From Blastocatellia bacterium (GTDB lineage Bacteria; Acidobacteriota; Blastocatellia; UBA7656), in the NCBI GenBank assembly GCA_035275065.1, contig DATENM010000140.1:1-64000 (forward strand): 64,000 nucleotides of DNA, given 5' to 3'. Positions within the stretch are counted from its first letter, which is position 1; each line of letters starts with the position of its first letter. This document shows positions 46,768-55,668 of this stretch, piece after piece. Below the pieces are notes generated by a model. It had not been told where the DNA came from and did not search any database. It saw only the letters and a list, made by a program, of their open reading frames with translations. A program made the position numbers and the translations under genes.

Positions 46768-49002
46768 ATGATGCAGGTACGTACTTCCCCAACACCTTCA
46801 CGGCCAAGGTGTGCCAGAAACCAGGCCGAACACCTTCAAACGGACGAGGCCACTCGCGAGCTTTGGCTTCGCCGCCAGACCAGCCGGCGCTTCGCCGACG
46901 CGGCGCTGGCGTTCGGATTATTCTTTACTCTGATCTTGTCATCGCCCGGCGGCCGTATCCGCGCAGCGAGCGGCGCAAGCATCAGCCTGACGGCGACCGC
47001 CGTGACTTACACACAGGACTTCAACACGCTGGCCGGCAGCGGCTCGTCGAGCACGCTGCCGACGGGCTGGGCCTTCATTGAGTCCGGCGCCAACGCCAAC
47101 ACGACTTACACTGCCGGCAGCGGCTCAAGCACCACCGGCGACACCTACAGCTTCGGGGCATCGGGAAGCAGCGAACGCGCCCTGGGCGGCCTGCAAAGCG
47201 GTAGCCTCATCCCCACTGTCGGCGCTTGCTTCACCAACAACACGGGCGGCACGATCAACGCGCTGGCCGTCGCTTACACAGGCGAACAGTGGCGACTCGG
47301 CGCGAGCGGGCGCGGCGCCGACCGCCTGGACTTTCAATTGAGCACGAATGCGACCAGCCTGACGACTGGAACCTGGATTGACTACGACAGCCTCGACTTT
47401 TCCAGCCCCGTCACCACCGGCACAGTCGGTGCGCTCAACGGCAACACGGATGTCAATCGGTCGAGCCTGAGCTTCACGATCAACGGCCTGAACATCGTCA
47501 ACGGCCAGACCTTCTTCATTCGCTGGCTCGATTTCAACGTCTCGAATTCCGACGATGGGCTGGCCATTGACGATTTCTCGCTGACGCCTGATGGCAGCGG
47601 TGGCAACGGCAACCCGTCGGGCGTCGGCGCGGCCAATCCTTCAACGGTGAATCCGGGCAGCGCCACGCTGCTGACTGTGCAAGCCATGCCGGGTACAAAT
47701 CCGCCGAGCAGCGGTCTGGCGGTTGCCGCTGACCTGACGGCGATTGGCGGCGCGGCCAATCAGCATTTCTTTGACGACGGCACGCACGGCGACCTCACGG
47801 CAGGCGACAATATCTTTTCATTTCAAGCCACGGTAGCCGCCGCGACCTCAACGGGCAACAAGAGCTTGCCGGTGACGATCAGCGACGCGCAGGGGCGAAC
47901 CGGGACGACGGCGATCCTCTTGAGCGTGGTCACGGCGGGCGGCGCTTGCGCTCGTTGCGGCGTCGAGCGCTGGTCTGTGAAGACCGGCACAGACCCCGAT
48001 GCCGCCCTCATCGATACAGCGCATCCCACAACGACGACGATTGCCGTCATGCGGAGCTGGCCGAGCCAGCCCAGCCCGCCTAGCAACAGCCGCATTGCGC
48101 CTTACGAAACGACCGCCTGGACGGTCGAAGCAACCTTGACACTTTACAAGAAGGAAGACGACTCGGATTATCACCTGGTCTTGCAAGACGCGGCGGGCAA
48201 CACCCTCGTTTCCGAGATTCCCTGCCCCGGCTGCGTCGGCAGCGGTTGCCCTTTTGCCTCGATGATCAGCAATGCGCGAGCGACTTTCGATGCGCGGCTG
48301 ACGGCAACGGGCAGCTTTCAGACGGCGAACCTTCCGGTGCGTGTGACCGGCATCGGCATGTTCGACTTCCCACATGGACAGACGGGGGCAGCGCCAAATC
48401 AAATTGAATTGCACCCGATCATCGACATCGTCTTCGAACCGAACTGTAGCCTCGGCGTGTCGAACCTGTATCCATTCGCCAGGGCAACCGGCGCACAGGC
48501 GACGGTGAAGGTGACCGCCAGCGGAGCTTGCCCGTGGACTGCGACCAGCAATGCCAACTGGATCACTATCACGTCGGCAGCCTCCGGCATTGGCATCGGC
48601 TCTGTAACCTATGTGGTACGCGATAACTTCACGGGCAGCGCGCGACAGGGAACGATGACCATCGCCGGCCAGACCGTCACGGTCACGCAGGACGGTGGAG
48701 CGGGCAATGATTGCCTGTATTCGATCTCGCCGCCGGCGCAAACCTTCAGCAGCAGCGCCGGCAGCGGCACGCTTCTCATTGCGGTTTCCGAGCGTTGCTC
48801 GTGGCAGGCAGCCGCAAATGTGCCCTGGATTACAATCACTTCAAGTCCGAACGGCATCGGCAACGGCTCGGTGACGTTTTCGGTCGCCGCCAATTCGGGC
48901 AGCCTCGCGCGCAAGGGGGCGATCACCATCGGCAGCCAGTTCTTCAATGTCAAACAGAAAGGCGCGCCCACGAGCGCAGCGATTCATCGCCGGGTAAATT
49001 AA
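46768..49002 (+). CDS. Secreted multi-domain surface protein with BACON domains
   Basis: 744 residues. A long basic N-terminus and a hydrophobic helix (~48-62, LAFGLFFTLILSSPGG) look like a signal. Residues ~75-280 resemble the N-terminal beta domain of ExeM/NucH-type extracellular proteins (TQDFNTLAGSGSSSTLPTGW). An Ig-like segment is seen at ~290-390. A Cys-containing middle (~395-555) follows, then two BACON-like domains (~560-645 and ~650-735: CPWTATSNANWITITSAASG, CSWQAAANVPWITITSSPNG). No nuclease domain is present. Likely cell-surface adhesion or glycan binding. The start is uncertain. Confidence 0.78.
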   Translation: MMQVRTSPTPSRPRCARNQAEHLQTDEATRELWLRRQTSRRFADAALAFGLFFTLILSSPGGRIRAASGASISLTATAVTYTQDFNTLAGSGSSSTLPTGWAFIESGANANTTYTAGSGSSTTGDTYSFGASGSSERALGGLQSGSLIPTVGACFTNNTGGTINALAVAYTGEQWRLGASGRGADRLDFQLSTNATSLTTGTWIDYDSLDFSSPVTTGTVGALNGNTDVNRSSLSFTINGLNIVNGQTFFIRWLDFNVSNSDDGLAIDDFSLTPDGSGGNGNPSGVGAANPSTVNPGSATLLTVQAMPGTNPPSSGLAVAADLTAIGGAANQHFFDDGTHGDLTAGDNIFSFQATVAAATSTGNKSLPVTISDAQGRTGTTAILLSVVTAGGACARCGVERWSVKTGTDPDAALIDTAHPTTTTIAVMRSWPSQPSPPSNSRIAPYETTAWTVEATLTLYKKEDDSDYHLVLQDAAGNTLVSEIPCPGCVGSGCPFASMISNARATFDARLTATGSFQTANLPVRVTGIGMFDFPHGQTGAAPNQIELHPIIDIVFEPNCSLGVSNLYPFARATGAQATVKVTASGACPWTATSNANWITITSAASGIGIGSVTYVVRDNFTGSARQGTMTIAGQTVTVTQDGGAGNDCLYSISPPAQTFSSSAGSGTLLIAVSERCSWQAAANVPWITITSSPNGIGNGSVTFSVAANSGSLARKGAITIGSQFFNVKQKGAPTSAAIHRRVN

Positions 49003-49044
49003 AGTCCTTCCCGAAAAGTTTAGAGTGGGTTGCAATCGCGTGTA

Positions 49045-49122
49045 GCCTGGGAGCGCGGGCGTCTCGCCCGCCGGTCTTTCGCATGCGCGCAGCAAGCGGG
49101 CGGGACGCCCGCGCTCCCAGGC
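49045..49122. repeat. Palindrome GCCTGGGAGCGCGGGCGTCT between convergent genes
   Basis: Arms 49045-49072 and 49096-49122 pair almost perfectly (GCCTGGGAGCGCGGGCGTC / complement) around a 23-base loop. It sits between the surface-protein stop and the lpxC stop. GC-rich without T-tract; a two-way terminator role is possible. Confidence 0.8.
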
Positions 49123-49124
49123 CA

Positions 49125-50003
49125 TCAGAAAAGGCCGGCGGCGAGGCTTGGACGGTCGGTGATCTCCCAGGCGGTGTCGTCGCGCAAGACGCGTGAGACC
49201 AGCGCCGTGTGAACGCCGTGGCCTGTGCGCTCGGCCTCGACGCGACCGAGGATGGGCATGCCAAACAATGCCAGGTCGCCCATGATGTCGAGAATCTTGT
49301 GGCGCACGAACTCGTCGGCAAAGCGCAGCCCTTCGCGGTTAAGGATGCCGCCCTCGGGCGTCAAGATGATGGCGTTTTCAAGCGAGCCGCCGCGAATCAG
49401 GCCGGAATTGCGCAGCGCCTCGATCTCGTCGAGAAAGCCGAAGGTGCGCGCCGCCGCGATGTGACGCGCGAACTGACCATCAATGATGCTGACTTCGCGC
49501 CGCTGTGTGCCGATCATCGGATGCGGGAACTCGATCAGGCACGAGATGGCAAAGCGGTCCGCCGGCGCCAGGCTCATGCGCCGGTTGCCCTGCACGACTT
49601 CCGTAGGCTTGAGGACGCGCAGGAACTGGCGCGGCGCTTCGAGTGTGACCGTGCCCGCCGCCTCAATCAATTCGATGAAGGGTTCGGCGCTGCCATCAAG
49701 GATCGGCACTTCCAGCGAATCAATCTCGATGATGCAGTTGTCTATGTGTGTGCCGGCGAGCGCGGCCAGCAGATGCTCGACCGTCGCGATCATCACCCCC
49801 TGGCGCATCAGCGTGGTGGCGTAACTGACGCGCGCGACGAACTGCGGCGCGGCGGGTATCTCGAAGTTATTTAAATCGGTGCGGCGAAAAACGTAGCCGC
49901 TATAGGCGGGCGCGGGCCGCAAGGTCAGGCGCGCCGGCTCGCCGGTGTGCAAGCCATGGCCGGCGGTCGAGACTGCTCTTGCAAGCGTCGTTTGTCTTAT
50001 CAA
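49125..50003 (-). CDS. lpxC: UDP-3-O-acyl-N-acetylglucosamine deacetylase LpxC
   Basis: Zinc amidase that commits UDP-acyl-GlcNAc to lipid A. 292 residues, a single-domain form not fused to FabZ. Zinc ligands are His77 (VEHLLAAL), His235 and Asp239 (FVRHKILDIMGDL), with the general acid/base His262/265 in GHGVHTAL. The start IRQTTLARAVSTAGHGLHTG is typical. It is far from the lpxD-fabZ-lpxA group at 8.4-12.7 kb, so lipid A genes are split over two loci. Confidence 0.94.
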   Translation of the reverse strand: MIRQTTLARAVSTAGHGLHTGEPARLTLRPAPAYSGYVFRRTDLNNFEIPAAPQFVARVSYATTLMRQGVMIATVEHLLAALAGTHIDNCIIEIDSLEVPILDGSAEPFIELIEAAGTVTLEAPRQFLRVLKPTEVVQGNRRMSLAPADRFAISCLIEFPHPMIGTQRREVSIIDGQFARHIAAARTFGFLDEIEALRNSGLIRGGSLENAIILTPEGGILNREGLRFADEFVRHKILDIMGDLALFGMPILGRVEAERTGHGVHTALVSRVLRDDTAWEITDRPSLAAGLF

Positions 50004-50227
50004 CAGTCTTTCCCCTCTCGCGTCATTGCACTACGGGTGCTTTAGATTAGGCATGGGCCGTGCCAAGCAGTTTGCCTGGTAAAAGCGGCTTTTTTCAAGG
50101 GAAATCGAGCAATGCCTGCGGGCGGCGGTCGCTAGCTGTCGCCTGCCTGCCACAACCGCTGTGGCGCGACGCGCACAATCAATTTAGAATGTCAGGTCTA
50201 ATTCGCGAAGATCAACGGGAGCGACCC

Positions 50228-50638
50228 ATGAACGTCACAGAAAATATTCCCATCGGCACGGCGGTCGAGCATGTCATCGAAGTCACACGCGAAATGACAG
50301 TCGCGCACTTTGTCGAAGCGATGCCCGCGGTCTACGGCACACCCATCATGATCTTTCACATGGAGAATGCCGCAGGCCAGGCGCTCGCCCGGCACCTGCC
50401 CGCGGGATGGGTGTCGGTCGGCGTCGTCGTCAACGTCAAGCACCTGGCGGCGACGCCGGTCGGCGCGCGAGTCACTGTGCGCGCCGAAGTCGTTTCGGTA
50501 GACCCGCACACAGTGACTTTCAAAGTCGAAGCCCACGATGGCCTCGACAAGATCGGCGAAGGCTTGCACGTGCGAGCGCCGGTCGAGCTGGCGCGGTTCC
50601 TGAAGCGCGTCGAAGCCAAAGCGCAAAAGCTTGAATAA
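50228..50638 (+). CDS. FlK-like hot-dog thioesterase
   Basis: 136 residues from the ATG at 50228 (GGGAGC upstream); the earlier open frame from 50060 has no family match. Segments EVTREMTVAHFVEAMPAVYG, TPIMIFHMENAAGQAL and VGVVVNVKHLAATPVGARVT match the fluoroacetyl-CoA thioesterase (FlK)-like hot-dog family. Most members are general acyl-CoA thioesterases. The gap 50004-50227 shows only possible promoter-like AT patches. Confidence 0.82.
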   Translation: MNVTENIPIGTAVEHVIEVTREMTVAHFVEAMPAVYGTPIMIFHMENAAGQALARHLPAGWVSVGVVVNVKHLAATPVGARVTVRAEVVSVDPHTVTFKVEAHDGLDKIGEGLHVRAPVELARFLKRVEAKAQKLE

Positions 50639-50727
50639 GCCAAAGGCTTGAATGAGCCGCGGCAGTGACCGATTATGCCGGGCTGCTTGCGTCAAGCGCG
50701 ATGGGCTTGCTAGTTTTGTTGCAACGC

Positions 50728-50825
50728 GGAGGTGAATGGGGCCTGGTGGTTCTCGCGGGCTTCAAACCCGTTGCGGGTCGCCGAGAGGCGGTCTGGGTGG
50801 GTTCGATTCCCACACACCTCCGCCA
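50728..50825 (+). tRNA. selC: tRNA-Sec (anticodon TCA)
   Basis: 98 bases including an encoded CCA. The acceptor stem GGAGGTG pairs with CACCTCC, discriminator G; the eighth pair typical of tRNA-Sec would be A-A here. The six-pair D stem (GGGGCC/GGTTCT) has a 4-base loop. The anticodon arm GCGGG-CTTCAAA-CCCGT gives anticodon TCA, which reads UGA. A long variable arm GGGTCGCC-GAGA-GGCGGTCT and a T arm GTGGG-TTCGATT-CCCAC complete the fold. The extended D stem, long variable arm and TCA anticodon together identify selenocysteine tRNA. selA, selB and selD are not in the window. Confidence 0.93.
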
Positions 50826-50857
50826 ACCTTTTATTGAGCAGAGCAGAAGGAAACGTC

Positions 50858-51712
50858 ATGGCCGATACACGCATTGCCTGTGTGCAGATGGACGTCGCGA
50901 TTGGCGATGTCGCCGCGAACCGCCAGCAGATTACCGAACGACTCCGCGAAGCCGCCGCTCACGACGCGCAACTGGTCATCTTTCCCGAATGCGCGCTGAC
51001 CGGCTACTGTTTCGATTCGCTCGATGAAGCCGCGCCGTTTGCCGAGCCGCTCGATGGGCCGTCGGCGCAGGCCATCGCCGCGGCCTGCCGCGAAGCGGAT
51101 GTGCATGCCATCGCCGGCTTCATCGAGCGCCAGGGTGAGCGTTATTACAATGCGGCGATGGTGGTCGGGCCGGCGGGCGTCGTCGGCAGTTACCGCAAAG
51201 TCCACCTGCCCTTCCTCGGCGTTGACCGTTTCTTGACGCCGGGCGACCGGCCTTTTGAAGTCATTCGGCTGCCCTTCGGTCGCATCGGCGTCAACATCTG
51301 CTACGACGCCAGCTTCCCCGAAGCGGCGCGGGCGCTGAAACTGCTGGGCGCGGAGATGGTGATTCTGCCGACGAACTGGCCGGGCGGCGCATGGCGCACC
51401 GCCGAGTTCATCGTCAACGCCAGGGCGAGCGAGAACCACCTGCACTTTGCCGCCGTCAATCGCGTCGGCACCGAGCGCGGCTGGCAATTCATCGGCAGGA
51501 GCAAAGTCGTCGACTGCATGGGCGATACGGTTGTCGAAGCGAGCCGCGAGCAGGCTGAAATTGTTTACGCAACGCTCGATATGGAATGGTCGAACCGGAA
51601 TAAGATCGTCAATGTGGCGGGGTCTTATGAGATAGATCGACTGGCTGACCGACGACCGGAGTTTTATGGTGTGATTGCGCAGCCGGTGACCAGGGCGCAG
51701 GCCGCGGACTGA
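50858..51712 (+). CDS. Nitrilase-superfamily amidohydrolase
   Basis: 284 residues. The catalytic triad is visible: Glu44 (FPECALTGY), Lys114 (SYRKVHLPFLG) and Cys148 (GVNICYDASFPE). Family members hydrolyse carbon-nitrogen bonds of amides, nitriles or N-carbamoyl compounds; the branch cannot be set. The ATG at 50858 is chosen because the longer open frame reaches into the tRNA-Sec gene; GAAGGAAA lies 6 bases upstream. The close position after tRNA-Sec may mean shared transcription. Confidence 0.88.
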   Translation: MADTRIACVQMDVAIGDVAANRQQITERLREAAAHDAQLVIFPECALTGYCFDSLDEAAPFAEPLDGPSAQAIAAACREADVHAIAGFIERQGERYYNAAMVVGPAGVVGSYRKVHLPFLGVDRFLTPGDRPFEVIRLPFGRIGVNICYDASFPEAARALKLLGAEMVILPTNWPGGAWRTAEFIVNARASENHLHFAAVNRVGTERGWQFIGRSKVVDCMGDTVVEASREQAEIVYATLDMEWSNRNKIVNVAGSYEIDRLADRRPEFYGVIAQPVTRAQAAD

Positions 51713-51750
51713 TGGGCGGCGCAGACGGCGGCGGGCCGGCGCGCCTGCTA

Positions 51751-51793
51751 ATTCTGACCCGGCGCTCGGGGGCCGAGCAAGCCGGGTCAGAAT
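51751..51793. terminator. Two-way hairpin terminator
   Basis: A 13-base perfect outer stem (ATTCTGACCCGGC/GCCGGGTCAGAAT) continues into an inner GCTCGG/CCGAGC stem. It lies between the convergent nitrilase and 48-residue CxxC gene. Confidence 0.65.
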
Positions 51794-51804
51794 CGGGGGC
51801 AGCC

Positions 51805-51951
51805 TCAGGCCGCGATCAGGTTGACTTGAACCTTCTTCGACTTGCCGCAGCCGTAACAGGTCATCACCACGGCGTTGACATCATCTTCGCAACGATGCGG
51901 GACGCCCCAGTAGTGCCGATGATTCGTTAAGAATTCCCAGATAATCGCCAT
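51805..51951 (-). CDS. 48-residue CxxC protein
   Basis: A short frame from the ATG at 51951: begins MAIIWEFLTNHRHYWGVPHR and ends CYGCGKSKKVQVNLIAA. GAGGGAGAGGG lies just upstream, a strong purine-rich ribosome site. Cys21, Cys32 and Cys35 with His residues suggest a tiny zinc knuckle. The C-terminal strand after CYGCGK resembles a zinc-ribbon half. Coding is supported by ribosome site, motif and a following hairpin, but conservation was not tested. Confidence 0.55.
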   Translation of the reverse strand: MAIIWEFLTNHRHYWGVPHRCEDDVNAVVMTCYGCGKSKKVQVNLIAA

Positions 51952-52212
51952 AACCCTCTCCCTCAGATCAATTGTTCCTGCAGTCCGTTATACCGTTCGC
52001 AAATCCCATGCCGAGAGACGGCGGCGGCATAACTCGCGTCGATTTCAAATAGCCGGAATAGTTTGGCGCAGCAGCGTGCGGCTAAGCGAAACGCGCGCAT
52101 CCGAGCGACGTACGCAATTCATGCACGCGCGTATTTAAAACAGACGTGCAAGCGTAAGCTCTCTGTAAGGCGCGTCTGGTGTGTGGGGTTCAGCTAAGGG
52201 GAATGCCAGAGG

Positions 52213-52797
52213 TCAGTCGAACTTCACATCTTCGTAGACATCGCTGAGTGATAGCCTCCCGCCGATGCTGTCGAGTGTCAGCGTGCCGTCGAGGCCGGTC
52301 ACTTCCTCGCGCGCCCATTCGCCGTCCGCCTGCCGCGTGAAGTGGATGGCGCGTGGCGCGTCCTGAGCAATCAACAGGTATTCACGGTAGGTCGCAATCG
52401 CTTTATAGGCGGTGAACTTTTCTTCAAAGTCGCGCGACGCCGTCGTCGGTGACAGGACTTCGACAATCAGTACAGGATTAATCAGCGCATCAACGCCGTG
52501 AATGGTTTGAAAGCGCAGCTCGCCGCAGGCCACCGACGCATCCGGGTAACGGTAAGGCGGCATCGTCGGCGTCCATATAGGCGTGTCGCCGGTAAATGCT
52601 CGGCATCCATCGCCAAGTTGCTGACTCAGGCGATGATGGACATTGCCGGAGATGAGGTAGTGTTGTCGCTTGCCGCCGCTCATGCAGACAAGCTCGCCGT
52701 CCCAATACTCCCAGCGCGCCTCGCTCGCCTGCTCCAGCGCGAAATACTCCTCCAGCGTGAAGTAATGCTGCGGCATGTCTTTTCGGTTAGTCGCCAT
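52213..52797 (-). CDS. Uma2-family endonuclease
   Basis: 194 residues of the Uma2/DUF820 family with a PD-(D/E)xK nuclease core: YPDASVAC (~82-89), PVLIVEVLSPTTASRDFEEK (~107-126) and a following Lys in FTAYK. Start motif YFTLEEYFALEQ and RWEYWDGELVCMSGG are family hallmarks. These proteins are widespread in cyanobacteria and Acidobacteria; their role is unclear. The 261-base gap at 51952-52212 shows nothing recognisable. Confidence 0.85.
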   Translation of the reverse strand: MATNRKDMPQHYFTLEEYFALEQASEARWEYWDGELVCMSGGKRQHYLISGNVHHRLSQQLGDGCRAFTGDTPIWTPTMPPYRYPDASVACGELRFQTIHGVDALINPVLIVEVLSPTTASRDFEEKFTAYKAIATYREYLLIAQDAPRAIHFTRQADGEWAREEVTGLDGTLTLDSIGGRLSLSDVYEDVKFD

Positions 52798-52923
52798 GCT
52801 CTACCTTCCTTCTTTGTGGAGCCAGTTTAGCACACAAAGACGACGGGCGCATTGAGCGACGCACGGCGGCCATTGCGCGACCGGCACCCGTTCGCGGAGA
52901 ATAGGCGCGAAGGAGACGATCTC

Positions 52924-53472
52924 ATGTTTGAAGGCTTGTCATCGGTGCTTGCCGTGCTGACGGCGATGATTACGCCGGCGGTGTTGATCTCGGCGTGCGG
53001 CTCGTTGATTCTCTCGACCTCGACGCGCCTGGGACGCGTCGTTGATCGCGTGCGCGAATTGTCAGACCGCTTCGAGCGCATGGCGACCGACGAGAAGGAG
53101 ATTGCCATGGCCAGAGAGAAGCGCGCCATGATCTTCGACCAGCTCGACCGTCTGACCAGCCGCGCGCGCATCCTGCAACGCAGCATGACAAGCTTTTATC
53201 TGGCGCTCGGCATCTTCGTCGCCACCAGCTTCGCCATCGGCATGGTCGCCATCCTGAACACGCGCCAGGGCTGGATACCTGTGGCACTGGGGCTGCTGGG
53301 CGCGGCCTTCCTGTTCTATGGCAGTATTCTGCAAATCCTTGAAGCGCGGCTGGCACTGGCGGCGACTTATCGCGAGATGGATTTTATTTGGGAGATGGGC
53401 AAGCATTACGCGCCCACTGAGCTGATTGACCAGCGCGACGCGCGCAAGCGCAGCATCTGGCGGTCGCGCTAA
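52924..53472 (+). CDS. DUF2721 membrane protein
   Basis: 182 residues. Hydrophobic N-terminal helix (VLAVLTAMITPAVLISACGS), then LILSTSTRLGRVVDRVRELS, a charged coiled region, and two more membrane helices (~95-115 and ~118-140). This is the DUF2721 layout, function unknown. GGAG lies 6-7 bases before the ATG at 52924. The stop overlaps the stop of the convergent receiver gene by three bases. Confidence 0.83.
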   Translation: MFEGLSSVLAVLTAMITPAVLISACGSLILSTSTRLGRVVDRVRELSDRFERMATDEKEIAMAREKRAMIFDQLDRLTSRARILQRSMTSFYLALGIFVATSFAIGMVAILNTRQGWIPVALGLLGAAFLFYGSILQILEARLALAATYREMDFIWEMGKHYAPTELIDQRDARKRSIWRSR

Positions 53473-53849
53473 GCCTGCCGGCTCGCCAGGCGGTCGAGAT
53501 GGCCGGCGACGATGTCGGGGAGCATCTGGTTGAAAGCCGAATGCGGTAAGACCAGGTCGCAGCCGGCGGCGCGGGCGCGGCGGATCGCATCGGTCTGGAC
53601 GTGTGAAACGAAAGCGACGACGGGAATCGCGCGCAACGCGTCTTGTGACTTCAAGTGTTCGATGGCCTGCACCGGGTCAAGGCGCTCGGCCTTCAAGTCT
53701 ATGATCACCAGTAGCGGCGGCGCTGTGGCAAGCGCTTCGAGCTGCTCAAGCGAGCGGATGCGCTCGACGGCGCGCCCGGCAGCACTGGCGGCGGCGTTGA
53801 TCTTCGCCGCGAAAAACATATCGTCAACAATCAGGCTGATCTTTTCCAT
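53469..53849 (-). CDS. Single-domain response-regulator receiver-like protein
   Basis: 126 residues. Strand-turn starts ISLIVDD (acid pair), LLVIIDLKAE with Asp51 as phosphoacceptor position, and IPVVAFVSHVQTDAIRRARA giving the conserved Ser/Thr and helix. The usual Lys in the last loop is not clear (LVLPHS). No output domain. It may be a degenerate receiver. Convergent with DUF2721; the two stop codons overlap. Confidence 0.72.
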   Translation of the reverse strand: MEKISLIVDDMFFAAKINAAASAAGRAVERIRSLEQLEALATAPPLLVIIDLKAERLDPVQAIEHLKSQDALRAIPVVAFVSHVQTDAIRRARAAGCDLVLPHSAFNQMLPDIVAGHLDRLASRQA

Positions 53850-53958
53850 TCCTGCCTTCTATTCTACGACTCGCCTAAGCAGGCCGCCAGTGCGCTTCGA
53901 TGCCGCCGCCGGCCAGCAGCCCGGCGGCACGGCTGGCCGGACGCCTCTGCAACCCTCA

Positions 53959-55368
53959 TCAATGCGAATGTCCCGCGTGATGCAGGGAGGCCATCATTGA
54001 TCGCGGGCTCGATGTTAACGGCAAGTCAACGTGCTGGTCCTGCATGATCTCTCTAATCTGCGCGACGATGTCAGGGTGCTCAGCGGAAACGTCGCGCGTT
54101 TCGGCGATGTCGTTGGCCAGGTCATAAAGCTCAATCGCTTTTTTCTTATTCTTCTTTCTGCGATTGCGATCATTGATCCGCACGCCTTTCCATTGGTCGA
54201 GGCGTACCGCTTGAATGATGCCGCGATCATTCTTGATGCGGAACTCCCAGTATAAAGGCGGGTGCGGCGGCTGTTCGTGGCCCAACAGGGTCGGCAGCAT
54301 GGAAATGCCATCGAGATTCATCGGCGGGGACGTGCCCGCAAGCGCAACGGCGGTCGGGAAAAAATCCCAGAAGGCCCACGGCGTGCTATTGACCTGCCCC
54401 TGCATGATCATGCCCGGCCAGCGCACGATCATGGGGATGCGAATGCCGCCCTCGTAAAGCTGACGCTTGAGGCCGTTGAGCGGCCCGGCGCTCTGAAAAA
54501 TGTCGCTGCTTTCGGGGCCATTGTCGCTGCTGAAGAAGACAATCGTGTTCCCGTCAATTCCGAGGTCTTTCAAGAGGTTGATTAAGCGCCCGACATCGCG
54601 ATCCAGATAGGTGATCATCGCCGCGTAGTTCTTGTCTAACTGCTCCCACGGCTGATCCGAGTAAGGCGCGTCGGAAGGAATTGTGTAGGGCGCGTGCGGC
54701 ACCATATAAGCCAAGTACAAAAAGAATGGGCCATCCTTTTGGCGTTGGATGAATTTGAAGGCGTCGTCCGTAAACAAATCTTGTTGATATGATCTGGCAG
54801 GCACGGCCTCCGGCTGTCCATTGCGCCACAAGGTGGTGGGATAATACGTGGCCTCCGAATGCTCCAGAAAACCGTAGGCGTAATCAAAACCTTTGCGATT
54901 CGGGCTGCCGCTCGTCGTGGCATTGCCCAGCCCCCATTTGCCGACTACTCCGGTGGCATAGCCCGCCGCTTGCAACTCCTGGGCAACCGTGGTGTCCTCT
55001 GGCCGCAAAGGCGTATCCGGGGGACTGGAGTTGTTGCGAATGTAGGCATGTCCCATATGCAGGCCGGTCATCAGGGAACAGCGCGCCGGCGCGCAAACGG
55101 CGTTGCCCGTATAGCTGTCCGTAAACCGGATGCCTTCAGCCGCCATACGGTCGAGATTCGGCGTTTGAATCATCCGTTGTCCGTAACATCCCAGGTCACC
55201 GTAGCCGAGATCGTCGGTCAAGATAAAGATGATATTCGGCGGCTTACCCTCTGCCGAGCGGACGTGCGCCGAACGACCCGGGCTGATAAATGATGGGACG
55301 ATGGCGAGCGTGAGCAAGAGGAAAAGCGGTCCTCGCCTGGCGAGGCTATGCCGGCGGGCTTTCTGCAT
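53959..55368 (-). CDS. Exported arylsulfatase-type sulfatase
   Basis: 469 residues from the ATG at 55368 (GGGAGG 5 bases upstream), signal peptide MQKARRHSLARRGPLFLLLT. Sulfatase core: PNIIFILTDDLGYGDLGCYG, the formylglycine motif CAPAR at 92-96, VGKWGLG and SSDNGPES. Activity needs a formylglycine-generating enzyme, not seen in the window. The final HHAGHSH tail could bind metal. Likely periplasmic or secreted, acting on sulfated glycans. Confidence 0.9.
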   Translation of the reverse strand: MQKARRHSLARRGPLFLLLTLAIVPSFISPGRSAHVRSAEGKPPNIIFILTDDLGYGDLGCYGQRMIQTPNLDRMAAEGIRFTDSYTGNAVCAPARCSLMTGLHMGHAYIRNNSSPPDTPLRPEDTTVAQELQAAGYATGVVGKWGLGNATTSGSPNRKGFDYAYGFLEHSEATYYPTTLWRNGQPEAVPARSYQQDLFTDDAFKFIQRQKDGPFFLYLAYMVPHAPYTIPSDAPYSDQPWEQLDKNYAAMITYLDRDVGRLINLLKDLGIDGNTIVFFSSDNGPESSDIFQSAGPLNGLKRQLYEGGIRIPMIVRWPGMIMQGQVNSTPWAFWDFFPTAVALAGTSPPMNLDGISMLPTLLGHEQPPHPPLYWEFRIKNDRGIIQAVRLDQWKGVRINDRNRRKKNKKKAIELYDLANDIAETRDVSAEHPDIVAQIREIMQDQHVDLPLTSSPRSMMASLHHAGHSH

Positions 55369-55589
55369 GCAACCTCCCACAATGCATTCCCGCAAACCTG
55401 GCGAGTGGCGCTTAAAGGCCGCAGCCGGATGCGGGCCGTTGATTTCACACAGTCCAAGTCCGTAGATTTTGGAGTCTAAGAAGTTTCCCGACTTGTTCGA
55501 TTTTTCCAGGGCCAACTAAAGGCGTCGTGCAGTATACGGCGCGAGCGGCTGCTGAGGCAAGGCCGCCTCGTCATTGGCCGGTCACTCAC

Positions 55590-55619
55590 TTGAAAAGGCG
55601 GCGCGGCTGCGGCTAATAT
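55590..55619 (+). promoter_or_regulatory. Promoter for lipocalin-like gene
   Basis: TTGAAA and TAATAT are 18 bases apart, about 50 bases before the start at 55669. Both hexamers match the sigma-70 consensus in at least four positions. Confidence 0.5.
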
Positions 55620-55668
55620 TCGTCATTCTGACAGCACTCTCACATTTCAAATTACGGAGGCATCTCGA

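Noticed and set aside
50732..50857. N-terminal extension of the nitrilase
   Set aside because: This stretch is the tRNA-Sec gene; the ribosome site and family start point to the ATG at 50858.
50640..53850. Selenoprotein gene next to tRNA-Sec
   Set aside because: No frame nearby showed an in-frame TGA joining two halves of a known selenoprotein family.
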